Source of the DNA: Shewanella sp. KT0246
GTDB taxonomy: Bacteria; Pseudomonadota; Gammaproteobacteria; Enterobacterales; Shewanellaceae
NCBI RefSeq assembly: GCF_019654955.1
Contig: NZ_BPEV01000017.1
Span: 1 to 64,000, forward strand
DNA length: 64,000 bases
Reading direction: 5' to 3'
Shown here: positions 37,395-47,714 of the stretch, piece by piece
Position numbering within the stretch: the first letter of the stretch is position 1
How the letters are laid out: each line of letters opens with the position of its first letter
The notes under the pieces: generated by a model
The model's database searches: none
The model's input: only the letters and a program-made list of their open reading frames with translations
Told to the model about the DNA's origin: nothing
Position numbers and translations under genes: made by a program

Positions 37395-37652
37395 TTACTT
37401 TAAAAGTGCCACTGCTTCCATATCCAGTTCAATATCTGTGCAGCCTTTTGCGCAGTATATCCCGGGTGCTTTTTCTGCAGGTTTGGCATTTTTAGTATTG
37501 GGCGGTAATTGCAGCGTTAGTGGCTTGTTACATTCAGCACATGTTGCGCTATTGCCTTTTAGCATACGTTTAATCAGATTTTTTTGTTGGTTGAACGACT
37601 CAAGTGTTGTGCCATTAACCGCTGAAAAATCAAGTTTTTGTGTTTCGCTCAT
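37395..37652 (-). CDS. Small conserved Cys-rich protein at the end of the pfa operon
   Basis: An 85-residue protein of unknown function. It has two Cys pairs, CAEC near residue 38 and YCAKGC near residue 67, which could bind one zinc ion. A helical N-terminus (LESFNQQKNLIKRMLKGNSA) precedes them. It starts 48 bases after the pfaD stop, on the same strand, before the operon terminator, so it is very likely cotranscribed with the PUFA synthase genes. Whether it helps the synthase is unknown. Confidence 0.75.
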   Translation of the reverse strand: MSETQKLDFSAVNGTTLESFNQQKNLIKRMLKGNSATCAECNKPLTLQLPPNTKNAKPAEKAPGIYCAKGCTDIELDMEAVALLK

Positions 37653-37700
37653 TACCGCTACCTATCTCAAAATGACTTAGCTTGATGACGCTTGGCAGGC

Positions 37701-39329
37701 TTATTTAACCTGATCAAGCGGGCTCCAACGCTGTAATTCTACAGGTAGTGCTACCCCTTGAGCGGTAAGTAAGTTTACACGCGCTTGATAAGCTGCGCCG
37801 TGCATCAAGTGTTTTGCTAAGTCTACCGCATTTCGCTGGGTATAATCATCTAAATAGCTGCCTTTTGCCCATTCGTTGAACGCGCCAAGTGCGGGGCCAG
37901 CCCAAATTTGGTAATCCATTTCACGGCCAGCTTCACCAGAATTAGACCAACGGCTTGATAAACCTAAATACCAACGGAAGATAAGCGCCATTTTACGCTT
38001 AGGGTTACCTTCTGCACGTTCGATTTGCTTTGGATCACGCTCGTTAAAGTGAGCCACAGTGCCGGCCCAAATATCATCAAGGGTTGAACGGAATACTTGT
38101 TTTTCAAGTTTTTCACGTTCTTCGGCAGGGATAGCTTCAATCGACTCATAACGGGTATAAATCTCATAAAGTTTATTAGCACGCATAGGGAATAAGGTGC
38201 CACGTTTTACCACTTGTAGCTTAACGCCCATTTCGAACATATCAGCAGCAGGTGCCATGGTGACATCGGCCATTTCTGTAGTGGCAAGTAACTTACGAGT
38301 GTGTTCACTGGCGCCCGCTTCAACACAAGCTTGGTTGATTGAGCCTGTCACAATATACGCAGCGCCCATATTAAAGGTTGCTAGTGCTGCATCAGGGGTA
38401 CCGACACCACCGCCACAACCGACACGAATAGGTGTTTTGTATTGGTACTCGGCTTGGATTTTATCTTTAAGCGCCAAAATTGTTGGTAATAGCGTGACTA
38501 ATGGACGGTTATCAGTATGGCCGCCAGAATCAGCCTCGGCAGTCACGTCATCAGCCATAGGAACAAGCTGAGCGAGCTCCATTTGTTCTGGTGTGATTAA
38601 TCCTTCATCAACCAGTTTTTGCAGCATTTTAGCGGGAGCTGGTTGCATAAACTTACTCGCCACTTCTGTGCGACTTACTTTAGCGATAACCTTGTTGGCG
38701 ATAACGATTTCACCTTGACTATCACGACTTAAACCTGCAGCGCGGTAATAGACAATTTGTGGTGTTAAACCCAAAAATGCTGAGGCTTCTACCGTGCGCA
38801 CTTTATGTTTTAAAAACAGCTCAACACTGCCACGCTCAAGCGCAGGTTCACTTGGACTATGGATTAAGTTAAACATGTACGGGCCATTTGGAAGTGCGGT
38901 TTGAATGCGGTTAATGGCTTGTTCTACGCGTGATGGAATTAAGCCAGCTGCGCCGAACGAGCATAAAATGCCTGCTTGACCTAATGCAATCACTAACTCT
39001 TCAGATGAAATACCGTTAGCCATGGCACCAGCATAATAGGCGTATTTAACACCGTGAACGCGGCGGAAGTTACTGTCGCCTAGGCTTTGAGTGCCTAAAG
39101 CTGGGGCGAATGCGCTCACAGGTAAATCCTGTTGGCTGTTTATGCTTTCAGTCATTACTTGTGCGTTTTGCGAAATACCTAAGCCTTTTTCAGGATGGTT
39201 AACTAGATAACACGCCTGAGACAATTCTTTTAATTTTTTACCGATAGCGGCATTATCAAAGCTGGCATCACTTGGGGCTACTTGCCAAGGCCATGGAGAA
39301 AGCTTTTCGTTTTGAGTGCTAATAGTCAT
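37701..39329 (-). CDS. pfaD: PUFA synthase enoyl reductase subunit PfaD
   Basis: A 542-residue FMN-dependent enoyl reductase of the 2-nitropropane dioxygenase-like TIM barrel group. Family signs: YAYYAGAMANGISSEELVIA, LCSFGAAGLIPSRVEQAI and the FMN-phosphate region RVGCGGGVGTPDAALATF followed by GAAYIVTGSINQACVEAGAS. It reduces enoyl intermediates on the synthase during EPA formation. AAGGA stands before the ATG. A 10-base gap follows pfaC, so they are cotranscribed. Confidence 0.96.
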   Translation of the reverse strand: MTISTQNEKLSPWPWQVAPSDASFDNAAIGKKLKELSQACYLVNHPEKGLGISQNAQVMTESINSQQDLPVSAFAPALGTQSLGDSNFRRVHGVKYAYYAGAMANGISSEELVIALGQAGILCSFGAAGLIPSRVEQAINRIQTALPNGPYMFNLIHSPSEPALERGSVELFLKHKVRTVEASAFLGLTPQIVYYRAAGLSRDSQGEIVIANKVIAKVSRTEVASKFMQPAPAKMLQKLVDEGLITPEQMELAQLVPMADDVTAEADSGGHTDNRPLVTLLPTILALKDKIQAEYQYKTPIRVGCGGGVGTPDAALATFNMGAAYIVTGSINQACVEAGASEHTRKLLATTEMADVTMAPAADMFEMGVKLQVVKRGTLFPMRANKLYEIYTRYESIEAIPAEEREKLEKQVFRSTLDDIWAGTVAHFNERDPKQIERAEGNPKRKMALIFRWYLGLSSRWSNSGEAGREMDYQIWAGPALGAFNEWAKGSYLDDYTQRNAVDLAKHLMHGAAYQARVNLLTAQGVALPVELQRWSPLDQVK

Positions 39330-39339
39330 TATTATTCCT

Positions 39340-42300
39340 TTATGCCTCTTCGATACAGATAGCGATATCTTTTACTTCGTAAATGCGTAACCCATCTTTA
39401 CTCAGGTTTGCGTCACCTACGATGATGCGTTTGCCGTTTTCATCTTTGACTGCACTGATGTGCACATCTAACGACATTTGCTTATTCAATGGGTTAATTT
39501 GGCCACGGTACTTCCATTTGATATCAGATAAAATCTGGCCAAATTTAGGATTAGTGAAGCCTTTGCCTAAGTCTTTACTGATGGCGTAAGTTTGCATTAA
39601 CTCGATAATAGCTTCAACGCCTAATGAACCTGGCATTACAGGGTCTTGATGGAAGTGGAATTGGAAGAACCAATCACTTGGATCAATCGTGCGTGAAGCA
39701 GACAAGTAACCTAAGCCATTTTTACCACCTTTATCAACAATTTCAGCTTTGTCGATAAAGTTAAGCTGACCGCCAGCTAAACGATAATGTGGTTGATAGG
39801 CCGGTGCGTGGAATACACGTGATTGCTTATCCAGTAAATCCACGGTGATATCAGCAGGGACGTTATTATCAATGTGCCAAGGCTGAGTGATTCGGCCATT
39901 ATCAATACCCAATTGGTTTTTAAGCGCATCGCCTTTGAAGTAACCAAATACCGCGCTACCTGTGTAGAAAGGTTCGCCATCGACACTTAAGTCAAAGCTA
40001 AAGCTTTGGATGATGTTACTTCCGGCAATAACGGTAGATAACAGCTTAGAATCATTGACAATGGTTTTGCCGCGTAAATCAACGTCACGCAATAATTCAC
40101 CGCTACCATCAAGGTTACGGAAGAATAGCTCTTGCCCTGGGAAGCCAAGGGTTGTGCCCATGTAACCTGAGATAAATCCGTTGGGTTGCAATGATATTTC
40201 CATTAATACCGAGTAAGGCATGACAGAGGCGTGGCTGTTTTTAGCAAAATACCACGCATCTGTTGGTACTTCATATTCAGCGATACACGATGACGGTTTT
40301 TTAAGTTCGCCACGTTTGCCTTGAATATCAACAACACGGGTTGTTAGCTGTAGGTCACCACATGGCGTACGCGGCGGGATAAAACCACGGTAAATACTAA
40401 AGTCTGGGCCAAAACAGTTTTCAATGTCACCAGTTGCAAACTCAAACATATGGTACGCAGTGAACGGAAGTGTATCAGGAGTACGATTTGGATAATCAGG
40501 TATGACTGGCGCTTCAACATGTTGCAGCGGAATAACGCCTTTATTGGTTGGTGCGCTTAAGTCTGGTAATTGAGCCATTAACGGTGCATTTAATGATGCA
40601 GGCGTGTTGTGGCTATTGTTCTTTTGGACTGTGCCTGAGGTTGTATGTGTTTCATAAGAGTCGGCAGTGTAACGGGTACATTCACTTTCTTCTTTAATCA
40701 TCACCCCGAGGTTTTGGAAGTCTACGACCGCTTTACCATTGAGCAATATTTCAATATTAGCTTTAGCATATGGGCGAGGGTGAGTGCCAATTTCAGTAAC
40801 TTCCATGCGATAAGTCAGCTCACCATGTTGTGGCAAGACTTGGCCACGACAACGTACTTTTTGTGAAGCATTCTCTAAAGGCTGGAAGCGACCATTTTCA
40901 ACCAAGGTGTGCATACCAATGTGCAGCATAAAGAACTGCAATAATTGGCCACAACCTTCAGCCATTAATGAACCTGCCATCACTTGGTCACCTTGGAAGT
41001 GACAAGGGAAGTACCAATGATCAGGTGCTAATTGTTTATGACCTTCAATAAAGCCTAAGCCCCAAGCGCCGCCATGGACATCTAAATTGCCTACTTGCTC
41101 AATCATCAAGAATTTTTCAGAGGCAAAACATAATGAGTCTTGCTTACCTGATGCTTGCTGGTGGTTATGGTGCTCGCCAGTAAAACAACTGCCGATATCA
41201 CCATTGAGTAAGTGATGAATTTGACCATAGTCAAACTGGGTCTGAGCACAATGTAATAGCGGCTCAAAACGAGGCTTGTTTGGTGTATTTAACGCCGCTT
41301 CACGAGTTTTAATTTCATCTTCGGTGTAAATAACCCCTTTACCGTCATCTAACTCTTGATCGGTAAAGAAGCCAGCACAGCCGCCATCCATTTTTAAAAC
41401 CATCTTATCGCCGACGAAACATTCGTAAGAGAAGAAGAATAATAATGTCTCGCCATTCTTTGCGAAGTTGTTGATTTTAATGTCGTAACGTAATGTGTCG
41501 CCGCCACGAGGTAAATCGCCTAAGAAAGTAAGCGTACAATCAAGTAAACGGTAAACACGCTCACCCTTGTTTTCAAAATCAATGCCTAAATAACTGATAA
41601 GCATTAAATCGCATTGACCTGATTCAACGGCCACCGCCCATGGGATTTGGCCATCGACTAAGTAAGGTGCATCTTCAGGGATGTCATACTCTGTGGTCAT
41701 GCTACAAGGCTTATATTGGTTCATCGTCGCGTCTAGCTTAGTGACACGAGATACTAATAAGTAATCTGTTGTAGGGAGGCGAACGCGGCGAGAGTAGTTA
41801 TCAATCACGGCGTATTCTGGACCAAATACCTTAGCAATATCACCTTCGGCATATTCTACTAAATCGGCATAGTTCCAAATACATGGCTTTTCCGCTGGGA
41901 TAGGCGCTGTGTACGGCGGCACATTTGCATGATCTGGACGCAAAATTGGCGCAGATGCTACTGGCTGAGCTAATACATTTTCAGCTTGGACGGGCGCTAC
42001 AGCTTGTGCAGTCGATTGGGCAATATAAGGCTGACCATTTGCTTGTGCTACCTGCTGTTTTAAAAGCGCATCAGCGACTTTTAAGCCTTGCTCACGGCTC
42101 TTTAGAAATGCTAATTGCGCTTGATGTGCTAACCATTGGTTTTGTTCAAAAGCGCTTAAATGTGCAGGAGGTAATTGGCTAACGGTTGCTACAGAGCTAG
42201 TCAGTGATGACGTTTGAACTGACTGAGCTGCTTGAGCAGTAGGCGTAGACACCTTGGGTGTAGGGTTAAACTGGGTTGAACGATCAGAAAACGGCATAGA

Positions 42301-45300
42301 AGTCTCTGTAGTCATTGAATTATTGTTAGCGGACATAGGCGCTGAATTGGCATGAGCTGGGGCGATAAATTGGCCGCGGTCATGTAAGTTCATCACAGTT
42401 GTAGGTGCAACAGGGTTAAGTTTGGCAACTTTCGCTCGAATACTGTCAATGTTTGCCAGTGGCGCATCAACAATATGCTGGTAGATGTCACGACCACCTA
42501 AACTGACTTGCTTCACTAGGCTCAATTTCTTGGCCGTTTGCGCTTGTATATCAGTGTTCATACGAGTGCTCATCGCACTTGCTTGTTCAGCATTTTGGCT
42601 GATAAGAAGTTGTGAACATTGGTTTTCGCTCAAGGTAGCGATAATGGCCTTTTGGTTAGGTTTATTGCTCAGTTGGTTATCCGAGTGAGCGTTCTGTACA
42701 GAAGCATTCAATCGAGTTTTCAATAAGCCATGCAATAAGCTGGCAATACCGGAAGCGGCAAAAGTGTGTCCGATACAAGATTGCGCTTTGCTGGTGGCCG
42801 ATTGGCTAAAAAGCTTCGATAGCATTTGCGCATTATCAATATTAACCAAATCAGGTGCTTGGTTTAGCTCTAATAAATCAATATCAGTTGCGGCTAATCC
42901 AACAGGGGTTAACACGTCATCGCTAATGGTTGAAAGTTGATCTGTATGACCAAATGCCAAACTGTCGATAGTGCCATAAGTGTGGGTAATGGCTTGAGTA
43001 ACCGCTGATGAATCGTCATTGTTCGCTGAAGCTAGAGTGGCAGAACCTAGAGCCGCTGAATCTAGGGTATCTAACGCCCCTAATGCCTGATGGATTAGGT
43101 CGCAATGCTCGCTATCAATAGCGGCTGCTTGCAACACTATTGCACCAGCACCTTCACCAATGTTAAGTGCTTCATTTGAGCCTGCTTTATCAATGTTCGC
43201 CGTTTTAAGCACGATGTTTTCAATACTGCCTGACAAGTCTACTGCAGCAATGATAACTGCATCTAAAGGCTCTTGACGAGACTCCATGGCAAGTAGGTTT
43301 TGTGCCACATCAATACAGCGGTTAACTGATTGCTCGCCTGCTGAAATCGTAAAGGCTGGGCCATTAAAATCCCATAACGATGAGATACGCGACGCCATAA
43401 TATTACCGATGAAGCTGGTATATTGATTGAGTTTGGCGGCATCTAACACACTGTCCATGGCAATGGTTTCAAGCGCTTGATATTCACTCTCTGACAAGCT
43501 TACGCCATGGGCTGATAAGCTGGCTGCAATTTGGGTATGCAGATTAACGCGGCCGCGGAACTGGTGTAATTCAAGTTCTGTTTCCATCGCAACCAAAACC
43601 GCTACTTTGCTACCAGACTTAAGCTTGGCATCATGAATAGCCTCATCTGCCACTTTCATTAGTAACAATTGCTGCGAGATTAAACGGTCATCTTCATTTG
43701 GTGGCACTTTAAAGCGTAAGAAGTCAAAATCAAAGTTATCAATATAAGCACCCGTTGGCGCAGTTTGTTTAAGCCCAAATTGCTGTAATAATTCAGGGTG
43801 TTTATCTAAACCTTTCCAGCGTTTAGTTGGCAATGTGGTAAATGCGGTTTGATTGTTATTTACTGCATCTGCAAAGGCATTAACCGTCGACAGTGAACCA
43901 AAATGCGATGCCATACCTGTAATGTGCATCGGTATTTGCGCATTGATGGTTGTTGCAGGCGTTACACTTGCCTTATTGGGCGTGTTGAGCGCAGCATCAG
44001 TTGACTGGCCATGACTCTTAGCAAAGTATGACTCAACCAATAAATGGGCATTACAACCACCAAAACCAAATACTGACACACCAGCATGACGAGCCGTATT
44101 ACCTGCTTTATCAGGCCAAGGTAGAACATCATTTGGCAAGGTTGCAGGGCCAAACATTTCTGATGGTGATGCAATCGGTGCGCTGATATTAATACTTGGC
44201 GGCAGAACACCTTGGCGCATTGCAAAAATCATTTTCATGATCCCTGGCATTCCTGCAGCAGTAAGCAAATGGCCTAAGTTAGACTTAGCTGAACCAATTA
44301 ACGGCGTTTTGCTGCCATTGAGTTTGTCGCTGAAAAAGCGCTCCATTGAAGTCAACTCAACTTTGTCACCTAATGGCGTACCTGTTGCGTGACACTCAAG
44401 CACCTCAATGTTATCTGGGCCAAAGTTTTCATCGTGCATAGCAGCATCAGCATAAGCACGTTCGAACGCTTTAACTTGGCCATCACTGTTTGGACTCAGT
44501 ACAAATTGGCCTTTACCATCATTTGATAAACCTATACCGCTAACGAGTGCGTAAATATGGTCGCCATCACGTTCAGCATCTTCAAGGCGTTTAAGGACTA
44601 AAACACCAGCACCTTCACCAGCAAACAAGCCTTTTGAATTACTATCAAATGGCGCTGAAATACCATGGTCAGGATAGGCATGGAAAATGGAAAAACCCAT
44701 GTTAATAAAGAATGGGTCAGCGCCAGAGACTGCACCAGCAAGCATCATGTCAGCTTTACCTGTATGCAGGTAATCACAGGCAAGTTTCAATGAGTAAACT
44801 GAACTTGCACAAGCAGCATCAAGGCTTAATTGCGCAGCACCTAAGCCTAGAGCGTCGGCCACTAGTTTTGATGCATTGTGAGCAATGGCGCCGTTAGACA
44901 AAGAAGCTGGCGTTGTTTGCTCGCTAAATCCTTCACTATCAAATGGCTGCAATGTGAAACTTGGTTGTTGTAGCTTATCTTGCAACGCTTTTTCTACTGC
45001 ACTGTGATAAAGCGGCACAAACAACTCATTGGACTTAGCCGTTGGAAACGATAGGGTTCCCATGATAATGCCGGTGCGGTTTAATGCGCCATTGTTTTGT
45101 GGGGTTGTTATATCAACACCAGCATCATTCAATGCTTTACGTGCTGTATCGGTTGCCCATAAAAAACTGTCATCAAGGCCGCTAAATTGCTCGGCAGGAA
45201 TACGATAGCCATTTGCATCAAAACTGAAGTTTTGAATGTAGCCGCCTTTATCACAATAAAAACGGTCAGACTCACCTTGCACACCTTGATAGTCAGCTGG

Positions 45301-45465
45301 GTTTGCATTGAGCTTTTGGCTGCTAATTGTGCTTCGAGAGTCTTTTTTGTCTAATAAGTTTTGCCAAAATTTAGCGGGCGTATCCGCATCGGGATACTGA
45401 GTTGCTAAACCAACAATGGCAATCTTGGGGACTGTTGTATTTAGATTAGTTGATTGAGAACTCAA
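39340..45465 (-). CDS. pfaC: PUFA synthase subunit PfaC (KS, chain length factor, two FabA-like dehydratases)
   Basis: A 2041-residue multidomain protein. Domain order: ketosynthase (active Cys near residue 217 in LDAACASSVYSLKLA); a second KS-like chain length factor (around residue 705, SAGEQSVNR in place of the Cys motif, so inactive in condensation); a Gln/Ala/Thr-rich linker (about 1070-1190); then two FabA-like dehydratase/isomerase domains, with VMAGSLMAEGCGQLLQF near residue 1490 and VMPGSLGVEAIIELMQ near 1945. The dehydratases place the cis double bonds. It overlaps pfaB by 4 nt. Confidence 0.97.
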   Translation of the reverse strand: MSSQSTNLNTTVPKIAIVGLATQYPDADTPAKFWQNLLDKKDSRSTISSQKLNANPADYQGVQGESDRFYCDKGGYIQNFSFDANGYRIPAEQFSGLDDSFLWATDTARKALNDAGVDITTPQNNGALNRTGIIMGTLSFPTAKSNELFVPLYHSAVEKALQDKLQQPSFTLQPFDSEGFSEQTTPASLSNGAIAHNASKLVADALGLGAAQLSLDAACASSVYSLKLACDYLHTGKADMMLAGAVSGADPFFINMGFSIFHAYPDHGISAPFDSNSKGLFAGEGAGVLVLKRLEDAERDGDHIYALVSGIGLSNDGKGQFVLSPNSDGQVKAFERAYADAAMHDENFGPDNIEVLECHATGTPLGDKVELTSMERFFSDKLNGSKTPLIGSAKSNLGHLLTAAGMPGIMKMIFAMRQGVLPPSINISAPIASPSEMFGPATLPNDVLPWPDKAGNTARHAGVSVFGFGGCNAHLLVESYFAKSHGQSTDAALNTPNKASVTPATTINAQIPMHITGMASHFGSLSTVNAFADAVNNNQTAFTTLPTKRWKGLDKHPELLQQFGLKQTAPTGAYIDNFDFDFLRFKVPPNEDDRLISQQLLLMKVADEAIHDAKLKSGSKVAVLVAMETELELHQFRGRVNLHTQIAASLSAHGVSLSESEYQALETIAMDSVLDAAKLNQYTSFIGNIMASRISSLWDFNGPAFTISAGEQSVNRCIDVAQNLLAMESRQEPLDAVIIAAVDLSGSIENIVLKTANIDKAGSNEALNIGEGAGAIVLQAAAIDSEHCDLIHQALGALDTLDSAALGSATLASANNDDSSAVTQAITHTYGTIDSLAFGHTDQLSTISDDVLTPVGLAATDIDLLELNQAPDLVNIDNAQMLSKLFSQSATSKAQSCIGHTFAASGIASLLHGLLKTRLNASVQNAHSDNQLSNKPNQKAIIATLSENQCSQLLISQNAEQASAMSTRMNTDIQAQTAKKLSLVKQVSLGGRDIYQHIVDAPLANIDSIRAKVAKLNPVAPTTVMNLHDRGQFIAPAHANSAPMSANNNSMTTETSMPFSDRSTQFNPTPKVSTPTAQAAQSVQTSSLTSSVATVSQLPPAHLSAFEQNQWLAHQAQLAFLKSREQGLKVADALLKQQVAQANGQPYIAQSTAQAVAPVQAENVLAQPVASAPILRPDHANVPPYTAPIPAEKPCIWNYADLVEYAEGDIAKVFGPEYAVIDNYSRRVRLPTTDYLLVSRVTKLDATMNQYKPCSMTTEYDIPEDAPYLVDGQIPWAVAVESGQCDLMLISYLGIDFENKGERVYRLLDCTLTFLGDLPRGGDTLRYDIKINNFAKNGETLLFFFSYECFVGDKMVLKMDGGCAGFFTDQELDDGKGVIYTEDEIKTREAALNTPNKPRFEPLLHCAQTQFDYGQIHHLLNGDIGSCFTGEHHNHQQASGKQDSLCFASEKFLMIEQVGNLDVHGGAWGLGFIEGHKQLAPDHWYFPCHFQGDQVMAGSLMAEGCGQLLQFFMLHIGMHTLVENGRFQPLENASQKVRCRGQVLPQHGELTYRMEVTEIGTHPRPYAKANIEILLNGKAVVDFQNLGVMIKEESECTRYTADSYETHTTSGTVQKNNSHNTPASLNAPLMAQLPDLSAPTNKGVIPLQHVEAPVIPDYPNRTPDTLPFTAYHMFEFATGDIENCFGPDFSIYRGFIPPRTPCGDLQLTTRVVDIQGKRGELKKPSSCIAEYEVPTDAWYFAKNSHASVMPYSVLMEISLQPNGFISGYMGTTLGFPGQELFFRNLDGSGELLRDVDLRGKTIVNDSKLLSTVIAGSNIIQSFSFDLSVDGEPFYTGSAVFGYFKGDALKNQLGIDNGRITQPWHIDNNVPADITVDLLDKQSRVFHAPAYQPHYRLAGGQLNFIDKAEIVDKGGKNGLGYLSASRTIDPSDWFFQFHFHQDPVMPGSLGVEAIIELMQTYAISKDLGKGFTNPKFGQILSDIKWKYRGQINPLNKQMSLDVHISAVKDENGKRIIVGDANLSKDGLRIYEVKDIAICIEEA

Positions 45466-47714
45466 GATTGTTCTCCTTCTAATTGAGGGGCCAACATATT
45501 GTCTGTGTGGTGATTACTTCGTTTTTCTGCCGCCAATGTTGTCGTCAGTAAACTCGACAAGGTCTCAATAAGATAATCGAGCGAAATTGGAGCTTTATGA
45601 GTAATCAGTTGAGCAATACATTTAAGTAGCGCAGTTTGGTCATCGCCTTTTGCATTCACTGAAATGGCTTGGCATGTTTGCGCCATTTCAGAGGTGCGAG
45701 AGATTTTGTCAATCAATGTTGTCGTTTGTCTGTCAGCGCCGATTTCGACAAAAAGCGAGGCGCCCAGTTGACGTGCATTATTGACTAACTGTGTAAAATC
45801 TAACGGCTGACAGAAGGTATCAGCAATGGATGTTGCAATCGCTTCACTGGTTAAATTAATCGGCAATTGGCTGGCTGCGCTGATAAATTTAATTTGGCTT
45901 GCGAAAGGTGCAATAACATCTTGCTCATGTAAAGGCTGCTGATAAAAGGCTTGTACGTTATCGCGAATAAGCATCGCAGGTTTGGTGTGCATTGCAGTCA
46001 CTCGATTCGCTGCTATGCCGCGCTTACCAATTTGTTTAAGCAGCGCTTTACAGCTTTCTTCACAGCCTGCAAGCACACAAGTATCACCTTGGATGATGGC
46101 AAGATAAGCGCGGGGGAAATCAGCTAATACTTTTTCGATATCAGCAGGAGTTGCACGAACCACAAAGCTATTCCAAACAATGTCTTCACCGTGCTCAAGT
46201 TGCCATGCTTGACGCACGCAATCTAGGCGGCCAGAAATGTCTGTGGTGAAAATACTGTTAGTCTGCGTTGCTTCAATCATATTGTGGGGTGTTTTCCACA
46301 CATCAAGACTGGCCCACATAGACGCTTCACCCATTGAGTAACCCATGGCAAAGTTAGGCTTAATGCCGAAATGCTCAGTGAGCACTTTGGTTAGGATGTA
46401 ACTTGCGCCTACACCTGCAATAGCCAGTTCACCTAAGCTCATGTCGGCGGTTTTAGCATTTTCAGCATAAATGCTATCAGCTTGCAGCATGGCTTTGACA
46501 TCACCATCGCGCTCTAGTTGTGCAAATAAAGCTGGAAAGTAGCGCGGTAGTTGAGCAAACATTTGCGGGTATACCGTACCCACGCCAGGGTAAACAAAAC
46601 ACAGGCCATTATTGCCAATTACTTTATCTGAAGTGAGATGAAAGCAGCTTCCTGACGGGGTTTTGTGTTCAATGCTTAAGTTGCTTTTAGCTTGAACTTT
46701 AACTTCATTTTCCGCAGTGGTCTCAGCTTTATCAATCGCGCTAAGCATGACATTGATTTCACTTACTGCATTAGTCACTGAATTTGCCATAACGACAGCC
46801 GATAAAGGCTGGGTCTGATCAAATTGCTTTAGCTGGCTAAGCATGAAGGAGATAGCTGTGCTGCTACTCTTGTCATTGTGTTCAGGCAGCGCTGCCAATT
46901 GAGTGCTTAATTTTTGCAGCAGCTGTTTCATCGACCCAAGGTCATTGGCTGATACAGGCAAAAATAGTCGATTTTCATCTACCAATGAACTTGCTTGAGC
47001 AAGCTCAGTGCCTTGGACAAAGACTGCACAGTGTTGCTTAATACCTTCACTAAAATTAAAGCTGGCAACGCGATTTTGGTGCATTTCAGTAAACCAGTAT
47101 TGAGCATCAGTTGGCTGATTTGCTGAAACTGCATTTGGCACACTGCGAGTTGCAATGGTGCCTATCAGCATAACCAACTGGGCAAACTTATCTTTATAAC
47201 AAGTTAATTGAGTCGCATCGACCTGAGTAGGTTTAATGTGTGCACGCTTGGCTTGAGCTAAAGCCGCATTTATTGCACTTGGCATATCATCAGCTTCACC
47301 CATACCAGTTAAGTAGGCATGAGGATGACAACGATGTTTAGCCGCCACAATCGCTGGCATCATTAATAAGCGATACGGTAATTCAGGGTGACTGAGTAAA
47401 ACCGTATGTTGTTGCTCGATATGGATGATGGCTTGAGCAAAATAGTCATTAAAGCTAAGTGCTGTATTAACAGAACTTTCACTAACAACATGTTCACTCA
47501 AACTCGCATCTAAGCTTGATACATCGATATCAAGATCAATTGCTGAAGCGCCAATGACTTCAGCTAAAGAGCAAGGCTTAATCGCTACAAAGTTATTGGC
47601 ACTAAAATCATTGCCTGAAGATGTTGCGAATGAGACTTGCTCATTCGCAACTAGCTTTAAAGCAATTCGCATGCTTTTAATGGCAGACGTTGAAGGAGAC
47701 AGTTGATTACTCAC
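45462..47714 (-). CDS. pfaB: PUFA synthase subunit PfaB (acyltransferase)
   Basis: A 750-residue protein. The C-terminal half has an acyltransferase domain with GYSMGEASMW (nucleophile Ser near residue 461) and GLCFVYPGVGTVYPQM at its start; FVEIGADRQTTTLIDKI closes it. The N-terminal third is weakly like a ketosynthase remnant without an active Cys. PfaB is known to influence which PUFA (EPA or DHA) is made. Its start overlaps the pfaA stop by 4 nt and its end overlaps pfaC by 4 nt. Confidence 0.95.
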   Translation of the reverse strand: MSNQLSPSTSAIKSMRIALKLVANEQVSFATSSGNDFSANNFVAIKPCSLAEVIGASAIDLDIDVSSLDASLSEHVVSESSVNTALSFNDYFAQAIIHIEQQHTVLLSHPELPYRLLMMPAIVAAKHRCHPHAYLTGMGEADDMPSAINAALAQAKRAHIKPTQVDATQLTCYKDKFAQLVMLIGTIATRSVPNAVSANQPTDAQYWFTEMHQNRVASFNFSEGIKQHCAVFVQGTELAQASSLVDENRLFLPVSANDLGSMKQLLQKLSTQLAALPEHNDKSSSTAISFMLSQLKQFDQTQPLSAVVMANSVTNAVSEINVMLSAIDKAETTAENEVKVQAKSNLSIEHKTPSGSCFHLTSDKVIGNNGLCFVYPGVGTVYPQMFAQLPRYFPALFAQLERDGDVKAMLQADSIYAENAKTADMSLGELAIAGVGASYILTKVLTEHFGIKPNFAMGYSMGEASMWASLDVWKTPHNMIEATQTNSIFTTDISGRLDCVRQAWQLEHGEDIVWNSFVVRATPADIEKVLADFPRAYLAIIQGDTCVLAGCEESCKALLKQIGKRGIAANRVTAMHTKPAMLIRDNVQAFYQQPLHEQDVIAPFASQIKFISAASQLPINLTSEAIATSIADTFCQPLDFTQLVNNARQLGASLFVEIGADRQTTTLIDKISRTSEMAQTCQAISVNAKGDDQTALLKCIAQLITHKAPISLDYLIETLSSLLTTTLAAEKRSNHHTDNMLAPQLEGEQS

